Source: Elusimicrobiota bacterium
GTDB taxonomy: Bacteria; Elusimicrobiota; Endomicrobiia; Endomicrobiales; Endomicrobiaceae
DNA: 6,139 nucleotides
Reading direction: 5' to 3'
Assembly: GCA_031256695.1 (NCBI GenBank)
Contig: JAIRQB010000114.1
Span: 1-6,139 of the forward strand
This document shows, piece after piece, positions 1 through 5,394 of this stretch. The position numbers and the translations under genes were made by a program. How positions within the stretch are numbered: the first letter of the stretch is position 1; each line of letters begins with the position of its first letter. The notes under the pieces are model-generated. The model saw only the letters and a list, made by a program, of their open reading frames with translations. It searched no databases and had not been told where the DNA came from.

Positions 1-52
1 CCAAATTACTCAAGAGTTGTTTGGCAGCGTTTTACGCTGCCAAATTACTCAA
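1..52. repeat. Intergenic hairpin repeat, array cut by the window edge
   Basis: The 13-base sequence CCAAATTACTCAA occurs at 1-13 and again at 40-52, a spacing of 39 bases. Between them lies a perfect inverted repeat with arms 20-30 (TTTGGCAGCGT) and 34-44 (ACGCTGCCAAA) around a TTT loop. The second direct copy includes the end of the right arm, so the copy at 1-13 is probably the tail of another hairpin unit lying outside the window. The junction can also fold alternatively: CCAAA (1-5) can pair with TTTGG (20-24), and ACTC (8-11) with GAGT (14-17). It lies just downstream of dctM, but no T-run follows the stem on either strand, so it is not a standard intrinsic terminator. I infer a dispersed or tandem intergenic repeat; one full unit is too little to name a family. 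Confidence 0.6.
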
Positions 53-86
53 TTAACTTTTCACTTTTAACTTTTCACTTTTAACT
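53..86. repeat. 14-bp tandem duplication plus partial third copy
   Basis: The unit TTAACTTTTCACTT occurs at 53-66 and 67-80, and a partial third copy begins at 81 (TTAACT). It lies between the hairpin repeat and the end of dctM, whose stop codon is at 103-105. It is very AT-rich and has no coding potential. Strand slippage during replication is a likely origin. No function is evident. Confidence 0.7.
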
Positions 87-102
87 CTTTGGTTTCGGCG
101 TT

Positions 103-1395
103 TTATTGAACCCCGAAAATCATATTAGGTATCCATAAAACCAAATCAGGCAGGAAAACAAGAATCGCAAGTTCAAGCAAGACTGCCGCTAAAAAAGGCA
201 GACTTTCTTTTGTGTATTGTTCAGGCGGACAATCTAAAATGCCGCAAACTGTGTATAGAGCAGAGCCTATCGGCGGGGTCATCACTCCAAGGGTTACAAT
301 GGTAGCCATCAAAACTCCAAAATGCACAGGGTCCATTCCAACGCTTGTCACCATAGGCAAGAATATCGGCGTAAGAAGCAAGAAATTTACATTGCTGTCA
401 ACAAACATCCCTGAAACAAAGAGAAAAGCCAGCATTATAAGAGCAAGTATTTGCGGATTGTCAGAAATGCCGAAAATGAAATTGCTAAGAGTAATAGGCA
501 ATTCCACCCAAGTAATTGCATAACTAAAAGGACCAGAAAAAGCAATTATCAGCATAATAGCGCCGTTGTCTTTGAAAGAAGTTTTGAGCGCTCTTAAAAA
601 TTTCTGCCAAGTGAGTTCTTTATAGATAAATTTGCCGACTATTATCGCATAGACTACGGCAAAAGCGCCTGATTCAGAAGGGGTGAAAATGCCCATTCTG
701 ATGCCTACTATTAAAAGAATAGGGAAAAGCAAAGCCCAAATAGTCTCTTTGAGGTTTAACAAAATTTCTTTGAATGTCACAGACGGCATTTCTTTTCTGG
801 GCGGGTCATATTTTTTTATGCGGGACGTAATAGTCACCGCCGCCATTAAAAAAGTCATCATCAAAATACCCGGTATAATGCCTGCGGCAAAAAGACGTCC
901 TATTGAAACCTCGCCTATAAAGCCGAAAATTATAAGCCCTAAACTGGGCGGTATAGTGGCTGTAATTAAAGCAGATATGCAATTTACAGAGCAGATATAG
1001 CCTTTTGAATATCCGATTTTCATCATCTCTGGTCCTAATATGCGCGTTTCCATAGCGGCATCTGCCGTAGCCGAGCCTGAAACGCCGCCCATCATTGTGC
1101 TCATTACAACGCTGATTTGCGCCGTTCCTCCATACATTTTGCGCGTAATCAAACGGGACAAACTCAAAAGCCTGTCCGTAATGCCTGATTCATTCATCAA
1201 ATTGCCCGCAAAGATAAAGAAAGGGACAGCCAAAAAAGCAAAAGATTGGCTTTGCTCTATAATTCTATTGACTACTATAGTAAGGGGCAGAGAATCTGTT
1301 GTAAAAAAATAAACTATGCCTGAGGCGCCTATTACAAAGGCTATAGGAACGCCCGCTATAAGAAAAATAACAAAAGCAGTAAGCAATAAAGACAT
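103..1395 (-). CDS. dctM: TRAP transporter large permease subunit, DctM family
   Basis: This is the large integral-membrane subunit of a TRAP transporter, which drives uptake of an organic anion with an ion gradient (usually Na+). The 430-residue length is normal for a complete DctM. Family signatures are visible in order: VPFFIFAGNLMNESGIT at 57-73, GGVSGSATADAA at 103-114 with a conserved Gly-Pro-Glu-Met at 121-124, TATIPPSLGLIIFG at 145-158, GIFTPSESGAF at 235-245, LLTPIFLPM at 340-348 and GVMTPPIGSALY at 370-381. Most of the remainder is hydrophobic and fits about a dozen membrane segments plus re-entrant loops. The ATG start has an AAGGAG site 7 bases upstream, and that site overlaps the dctQ stop region. 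Only 12 bases separate the two genes, so they are cotranscribed. It is the last gene of the dctPQM operon. The substrate is not predictable from this subunit. Confidence 0.96.
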   Translation of the reverse strand: MSLLLTAFVIFLIAGVPIAFVIGASGIVYFFTTDSLPLTIVVNRIIEQSQSFAFLAVPFFIFAGNLMNESGITDRLLSLSRLITRKMYGGTAQISVVMSTMMGGVSGSATADAAMETRILGPEMMKIGYSKGYICSVNCISALITATIPPSLGLIIFGFIGEVSIGRLFAAGIIPGILMMTFLMAAVTITSRIKKYDPPRKEMPSVTFKEILLNLKETIWALLFPILLIVGIRMGIFTPSESGAFAVVYAIIVGKFIYKELTWQKFLRALKTSFKDNGAIMLIIAFSGPFSYAITWVELPITLSNFIFGISDNPQILALIMLAFLFVSGMFVDSNVNFLLLTPIFLPMVTSVGMDPVHFGVLMATIVTLGVMTPPIGSALYTVCGILDCPPEQYTKESLPFLAAVLLELAILVFLPDLVLWIPNMIFGVQ

Positions 1396-1407
1396 AATGG
1401 GGCTCCT

Positions 1408-1881
1408 TTAATTGTTTAGGCGCAAATTAGCAAAGCGCTGTTTTATTTTTAAAATTGCCGATATGCTCATAGAAAAAGACATTACGGGCAAACTTAAGAC
1501 AGCCCAAGAGAAAGATATGGGCAGAGAATTATATTGACGGGACCAATCTGTTGTAACAAGAATAGAGCCGAATATTAAAAGAAAAATCAGCAAAGCGAGA
1601 ATTAAAAATAAGACGGCAATTTCAACGATTGCTTTTGTTTTAGACGGCAAACTTCTTGTAAAAAGGTCTATGCCTACAAGTTGTCCTGAACGGAAAGCGC
1701 AATCTGCGCCCAAAAAAGACGACCAAGCGAGCAAAAGCAAAGCGACATCTATATTCCACGAAAGAGACATACTCATACCTCTTAAAATAGCGGATAAAAA
1801 AATTAAAGACACTAAAGAGATAAAGCCTATTCCGCAGATAATTTCTTCTATGCGGCAAAAAGTTTCATAAAATTTTTTCAC
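1408..1881 (-). CDS. dctQ: TRAP transporter small permease subunit, DctQ family
   Basis: This is the small membrane subunit that pairs with DctM. The 157 residues form four hydrophobic segments at roughly 13-35, 42-60, 82-107 and 122-146, the family's usual layout. Between segments 2 and 3 it has the typical stretch Trp53, FLGAD (56-60), Arg64, Gly66 and GID (70-72). A further typical stretch precedes and includes the last segment (LPISFSW at 120-126, Leu-Pro at 131-132). I chose the GTG start at 1881-1879 because a G-rich ribosome binding site lies 7 bases upstream and the next in-frame Met falls at the end of the first membrane segment. It lies between dctP and dctM. A strong hairpin separates it from dctP, so its transcript level is probably lower than that of dctP. 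Function is secure from fold and context; the substrate is unknown. Confidence 0.93.
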   Translation of the reverse strand: MKKFYETFCRIEEIICGIGFISLVSLIFLSAILRGMSMSLSWNIDVALLLLAWSSFLGADCAFRSGQLVGIDLFTRSLPSKTKAIVEIAVLFLILALLIFLLIFGSILVTTDWSRQYNSLPISFSWAVLSLPVMSFSMSISAILKIKQRFANLRLNN

Positions 1882-1888
1882 AATTCGT

Positions 1889-1896
1889 CCCCCCTT
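1889..1896 (-). promoter_or_regulatory. G6-containing ribosome binding site of dctQ
   Basis: The coding strand reads AAGGGGGG, ending 7 bases before the GTG start of dctQ. Here a run of six G replaces the AGGAG seen before dctP and dctM. It supports the GTG start. Gain or loss of a G would change both the match to 16S rRNA and the spacing to the start codon. Confidence 0.6.
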
Positions 1897-1904
1897 TTAT
1901 AAAT

Positions 1905-1944
1905 AAAAAAAGCGGAAAGCCTAAAAAGGCTTTCCGCTTTTTTT
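1905..1944. terminator. Bidirectional terminator-like hairpin between dctP and dctQ
   Basis: A perfect 17-bp inverted repeat has arms at 1905-1921 and 1928-1944 and a 6-base loop at 1922-1927. The core stem is GCGGAAAGCC paired with GGCTTTCCGC. It is flanked by seven A on one side and seven T on the other, so it has rho-independent terminator form on both strands. It begins 5 bases after the dctP stop codon and ends 23 bases before the dctQ start. No plus-strand gene ends here, so its role should be on the dct transcript. In this position a partial terminator would make dctP mRNA more abundant than dctQM mRNA, and the stem could also protect the dctP 3' end. That role is inferred from position. 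Confidence 0.85.
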
Positions 1945-1949
1945 GCGGT

Positions 1950-2936
1950 TTATTTTGCGCTTAATTCTTTAAGTAGTCTGTTTTTTATAGCGTCTGAAAA
2001 ACCCATCTCTTTATAATAAGGCTGAACCGCCGCCTCAAATTTTGAAGTGTCAACTGTTGAGACAATCAAGCCCGCTTTTTTCATAGCGTCAAGATTTGCC
2101 TGCTCTGTGGCTGCAACTTTGGGCTGCCATTCAGTCCCTACGTCGCGGAAAGTTTTGATAAATAAATCTTGAGCCTCTTTGGGCATACTGTTAAAGAATT
2201 TTGCCCCAGTCACTATGCTGCTTGTAAGCATATAGTGAGAGGTCATCGCTTGATATTTTAAAACTTCATAAAAACGGGCGCCGTAACTTGCGGGAATTTG
2301 CATTTCTGCGCCGTCAATGGCTTTTGTTTGAACTGCGGAAAAAATTTCAGTCATAGGCAGGGACATATTGGCATAGCCGAGCGCTTTAGCAAGAGTTACT
2401 CCTATAGTATTGCCGAAACCGCGTATGCGCAAGCCTTTTAAATCGGCAACTTTTGTCACTTGTTTATTAGTTATGAAATGGCGCATTCCGTTATACCAGT
2501 TATTTGTGACAAGTTTTAAACCATTCTTTTCAAAAGCCGCTTCCCATTCTTTGTATAGAGGAGTCTGTATAAGTTTGTCTAAAACTCTGTAATCTTTTAA
2601 CACATATGGAGCCATTAAAATCCCATAGTCTAAAACCTTTTGATTGGTGGCTATTCTGCCGGGGTCAGAAGGCACTACTATAGGAGCGCCCTGCAAAGCC
2701 TGAGTTACAAGACCGTCTGTGTCATTGCTTAAAGAGCCTGCCGTAAACACTTTGACATCAAAAAGACCTGAAGCGTTTAGCCTTTTAGCGACTTCGTGCA
2801 AGGCTTGGCTTTGAGGGGTTGTGTCGGCTTCAGTGCCTGCAAATCTAACCTGAATCTTTTTCGGCGCTGCGATTGCTGATAAAACTAAAGCAAAAGCGAA
2901 AACTGCGGTAAGGACTGCTGAGATGATTTTTTTCAT
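1950..2936 (-). CDS. dctP: TRAP transporter periplasmic substrate-binding protein, DctP family
   Basis: This is the soluble periplasmic receptor that delivers ligand to DctQM. The 328-residue length is usual for the family. Residues 1-24 form a Sec signal peptide: Lys2-Lys3, a hydrophobic core, then SAIAA before Pro25. No cysteine follows, so the mature protein should be free in the periplasm and not a lipoprotein. The hallmark segment DLKGLRIRGFGN is at 166-177; Arg172 is the equivalent of the conserved arginine that binds the ligand carboxylate in known DctP and SiaP structures. The second family motif is AIDGAEMQ at 206-213. An aromatic-rich stretch NNWYNGMRHF (145-154) lines the expected ligand cleft. 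The ATG start has AAGGAG 7 bases upstream. It is the first gene of the operon, behind its own promoter near 3030. The ligand is likely a carboxylate, but which one cannot be read from sequence. Confidence 0.95.
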   Translation of the reverse strand: MKKIISAVLTAVFAFALVLSAIAAPKKIQVRFAGTEADTTPQSQALHEVAKRLNASGLFDVKVFTAGSLSNDTDGLVTQALQGAPIVVPSDPGRIATNQKVLDYGILMAPYVLKDYRVLDKLIQTPLYKEWEAAFEKNGLKLVTNNWYNGMRHFITNKQVTKVADLKGLRIRGFGNTIGVTLAKALGYANMSLPMTEIFSAVQTKAIDGAEMQIPASYGARFYEVLKYQAMTSHYMLTSSIVTGAKFFNSMPKEAQDLFIKTFRDVGTEWQPKVAATEQANLDAMKKAGLIVSTVDTSKFEAAVQPYYKEMGFSDAIKNRLLKELSAK

Positions 2937-3018
2937 CAGATTTCTCCTTTTTTTATTTTCCCTATTTGACAGGGATTTTTAGCGTAGATTTTGAAGGTAA
3001 GAATGAGAGTTGTTGAAA

Positions 3019-3035
3019 GCGCGCGGATTATATCA
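3019..3035 (-). promoter_or_regulatory. Extended -10 promoter for the dctPQM operon
   Basis: On the minus strand, TGATATAAT gives a perfect extended -10 element: TG at 3035-3034 and TATAAT at 3032-3027. The best -35 candidate at 17-base spacing is only TTAATC, as expected where the extended -10 carries recognition. Immediately downstream, 3026-3019 reads CCGCGCGC, an unusually GC-rich discriminator in an AT-rich region. The predicted transcript start is near 3020, leaving a leader of about 84 bases before the dctP ATG. The rest of the 182-base gap (2937-3118) shows no gene and no clear operator. Confidence 0.72.
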
Positions 3036-3118
3036 ATTCTGTGTGATTGGATTAACTAAAAAATGCGAAAGAGCGTATAGAAAAAGGCTGAGAATTTTGC
3101 TTTAAAAGCGCTTCTTCC

Positions 3119-4429
3119 CTATTTTTCGCTTAAAATTTTCTTTATTTTGAGCGGCAGTATCCAAGAAACAGTCAAAAGCATAGAAAGAGCAAGCCCTATA
3201 ACAATGCCGTTTATGCCCCAAAGTTTTGAAAAATAATACTGAAAAGCGGCGTTTAAAATAAGCATAACCGGCAAGACAATCCACAATAGCCTAACGGCAT
3301 TTATGCTCGTCAAAAATGAACCGCAAGCCATATAGATAATTCTTATAAACATACAGACGACAATCAGCGCTAAAAATAGAAAAGACTTGTCAATGCCGTC
3401 TATATTGGGCGCAAGAATTGAAACGATTAAATCTCTAAAAATAAAAGTTCCTATCCCGCAGGCAGACATCAAAGCAAAACCGTAAAGGACATATTTTTTA
3501 AGCCTTCTCTTTATTTCAGAAAATTCCTTTTTTACAAATTGTTCGGCAATAATAGGATATATAGCGCCTAATAAAGCGGAATACATAAAAACGGCGCTTG
3601 AAAATATGCGCATAAAGATATTGTATGAGATTATCTCATTAGGCGGCGCAGTCCTTGACATTATCAAATAGTCAATCATTCCATATGCCGCGCCCATACA
3701 AGCAATCCCGTGCAATTTTAACCCCCTTATAAAAACCTCTTTAACAGCCGTCATATCAAAGAGAAAAATTTTTCTAAAAAAACTTTTAAAAATCTTTATA
3801 AATGGAGGAATAGGAAGCAGCGCTTGCGGCAATAGAAAGATAATCAGAGCCGAAGAGATGCTGTTGTATAAATGATAACGGTTAAAAATAACTATCAGAA
3901 GCATTGATATAGAAGATGAAACGGCGGGCAGGATATTGGGCAAATATCCTTTGTGCAGAGAAAAATAAATTGAATAGACGATAGAGGAAAAAGCGTAGAC
4001 TAAACTCATAATGCCTACCGCCAAAACAATAGGCATCTGCCTTATTTCAGCGATATTTGAAAATTTAGCGAATAATTTTGCTTGAACTGAATTTGACAAG
4101 AGAAATGTAAAAACAAGGCAAATTAAGAAAAGAAAAAAGCAGATTTGTAAAGACGCCAAAAGATATTTGTCAAAAGATTTGTTTTGCGCCCTGCATTGAG
4201 AAATAAAATTTTGAACAGACTGCCCCATAGAAAACTGCGCAAAAGTAAACCAGCCGAATAGAGAATAAGCGATGATATAGACGGCGTATCTTTCTTCTCC
4301 TAAATAAAATAAAAGAGTCCTTATGCTGACAATTTGCACTAAAGACACTATGATTTTTCCAATCCAGCCGCTTGCGGCTGTAAGCCAATGTCTTGGGATT
4401 TTTTTTAGGAAAGTTTTTATTTTTTGCAA
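3119..4429 (-). CDS. Oligosaccharide flippase family protein (Wzx-like)
   Basis: This is a polytopic membrane protein of 436 residues, the usual size for polysaccharide (Wzx/MATE-superfamily) flippases, which carry lipid-linked glycan units across the inner membrane. I count about 12 hydrophobic segments, at roughly 22-42, 47-67, 92-112, 131-156, 166-186, 190-215, 235-255, 270-292, 313-338, 350-370, 378-398 and 404-425, with basic loops between them. The start resembles the family: a short basic stretch, then a first helix leading into IRTLLFYLGEERYAVY (36-51), followed by FSMGQSVQNFISQ (66-78). The basic C-terminal end is KIKKILSEK (428-436). The start is TTG at 4429-4427 with AAGG 9 bases upstream; an in-frame TGA lies 11 codons further up and no ATG or GTG intervenes. 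It follows the methyltransferase by 17 bases, so it is in the same operon. Codons 8-11 contain an A8 run. The glycan substrate is unknown, and a MATE drug exporter is a less likely alternative given the neighbours. Confidence 0.85.
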   Translation of the reverse strand: MQKIKTFLKKIPRHWLTAASGWIGKIIVSLVQIVSIRTLLFYLGEERYAVYIIAYSLFGWFTFAQFSMGQSVQNFISQCRAQNKSFDKYLLASLQICFFLFLICLVFTFLLSNSVQAKLFAKFSNIAEIRQMPIVLAVGIMSLVYAFSSIVYSIYFSLHKGYLPNILPAVSSSISMLLIVIFNRYHLYNSISSALIIFLLPQALLPIPPFIKIFKSFFRKIFLFDMTAVKEVFIRGLKLHGIACMGAAYGMIDYLIMSRTAPPNEIISYNIFMRIFSSAVFMYSALLGAIYPIIAEQFVKKEFSEIKRRLKKYVLYGFALMSACGIGTFIFRDLIVSILAPNIDGIDKSFLFLALIVVCMFIRIIYMACGSFLTSINAVRLLWIVLPVMLILNAAFQYYFSKLWGINGIVIGLALSMLLTVSWILPLKIKKILSEK

Positions 4430-4442
4430 GGAAATATGCCTT
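4427..4442 (-). promoter_or_regulatory. Ribosome binding site deciding a TTG start
   Basis: On the minus strand AAGG (4442-4439) lies 9 bases before TTG (4429-4427). The methyltransferase stop (TAA, 4449-4447) ends just upstream, so translation is probably coupled. The next in-frame Met codon is at residue 68, inside the conserved region, so it cannot be the true start. Confidence 0.6.
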
Positions 4443-4446
4443 ATAG

Positions 4447-5394
4447 TTAAAGTAAGAAACGTTCAAAAGAGGAATTTTTATCTATTTTGACAGCCGAATC
4501 AGAATTGTCTTGCAAGATAGAAGCGTCCGAGCCTGTTATATAACGTCTAAACGGCGCAGTTTTGGGTTTTATATATTTTTCTATAACTATTATGGAATCA
4601 TAAAAAGAAATAGAGGCTATTTGAGGATTATATTTTTCAAACATTTTCTTTTGCTTTCCGTTTAATTGATTAGGATGCATATAATATAAATGTATAGCGT
4701 CTATGATTTGTTTGAAGTATTCAATAGTTGAGCCTTTTCTTTTTAAGCCGCCGCCGGCATTTTTCCAATAAGATGTATGGGCGTCTTCAACAATATAGAG
4801 ACCGCCGAAATTTAATTTTTCAAAGAGATATTCAAAAGAAATAATAGTATTGCTGCAAATATGAGAAGCGTCGTCTATGATTATGTCAAAATTAGAAGCG
4901 CTGAAATTTGAATCTAAAAACTCTCTTTCCGCATTGTCGCCGATTACAATTTCAATATTGGGATTATCAAATTTTAAATTGCCGCATTTCTCATTTATAT
5001 CAATGCCTATTATTTTGCTGCCTTTCGGCATAAAATCAATTAGGACTTCCAAAAAACCGCCGTTGCAAACGCCCATTTCCATAATGCTTAAAGGTTCATT
5101 TCTGATAATAAAAGGAGACAAAATACGGTCATAAATTTGCAAATACTGCTCCCACTTATCGCTGACTTTTCCTAAATGCCGCATAAAAGTTTTATATATC
5201 GGCAAGGACAACAACTCTTTGTCTCTATCCCGCATTTCAGCGACAGAAAAAGGCTGATTGTTCCGCATTCTTTTTGTATCGGGCAAGGGGAAAATAATGA
5301 AATTTAAGAAATTTATAACTTTCTTTTTTGAAATGCGTTTTTGCCCTGTAATTATGCTTTTTAAAGCATTGAGAATAACTTTCCATTTAGGCAT
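4447..5394 (-). CDS. Class I SAM-dependent methyltransferase, probable sugar O-methyltransferase
   Basis: This 315-residue protein has a Rossmann methyltransferase core at about 100-215. Motif I is EMGVCNGGF (106-114), binding S-adenosylmethionine. GIDIN (130-134) supplies the acidic residue for the ribose, Asp132. Motif II is DIIIDDASH (170-178), and GGLYIVEDAHTSYW (197-210) follows. From memory of the MycE macrolide-sugar methyltransferase structure, a metal is held by an Asp, Glu, Asp set and a His acts as base. Here Asp175, His178, Glu203 and Asp204 have the same relative spacing, so a metal-dependent transfer to a sugar hydroxyl is the best reading. Residues 1-99 (basic, then mixed) and the polar tail 285-315 are not recognised. 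It overlaps the glycosyltransferase by 8 bases (ATGCCTAA), indicating translational coupling. It probably methylates a sugar of the surface glycan in the cytoplasm. A nearby homologue acting on a different hydroxyl or acceptor cannot be excluded. Confidence 0.82.
   Translation of the reverse strand: MPKWKVILNALKSIITGQKRISKKKVINFLNFIIFPLPDTKRMRNNQPFSVAEMRDRDKELLSLPIYKTFMRHLGKVSDKWEQYLQIYDRILSPFIIRNEPLSIMEMGVCNGGFLEVLIDFMPKGSKIIGIDINEKCGNLKFDNPNIEIVIGDNAEREFLDSNFSASNFDIIIDDASHICSNTIISFEYLFEKLNFGGLYIVEDAHTSYWKNAGGGLKRKGSTIEYFKQIIDAIHLYYMHPNQLNGKQKKMFEKYNPQIASISFYDSIIVIEKYIKPKTAPFRRYITGSDASILQDNSDSAVKIDKNSSFERFLL

Noticed and set aside
20..44. Intrinsic terminator for dctM
   Set aside because: The stem is strong, but neither strand has a T-run after it.
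1..52. CRISPR array
   Set aside because: The repeated part is only 13 bases, the sequence between copies is itself a hairpin containing part of the repeat, and no cas gene is present.
212..1312. Plus-strand open frames opposite dctM (212-523, 683-1000, 1040-1312)
   Set aside because: They lie antisense to a full-length DctM with all family motifs, show no recognisable domain and have no convincing ribosome binding sites.
2966..2971. Perfect TTGACA on the plus strand as a -35 box
   Set aside because: No -10-like hexamer lies 16-18 bases downstream and no plus-strand gene follows.
2959..2975. Small hairpin (TCCCT/AGGGA) in the dctP leader as a regulatory structure
   Set aside because: It has only five pairs with a 7-base loop, no further pairing and no link to a known riboswitch.
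3060..3118. Terminator after the flippase
   Set aside because: Only short stems (such as GCTT/AAGC) without an adjacent T-run could be found, so no terminator is called.
3102..3284. Short minus-strand frames at 3102-3284, 4170-4466 and 1640-1858
   Set aside because: They overlap the flippase or DctQ genes in another frame and have no independent protein features.
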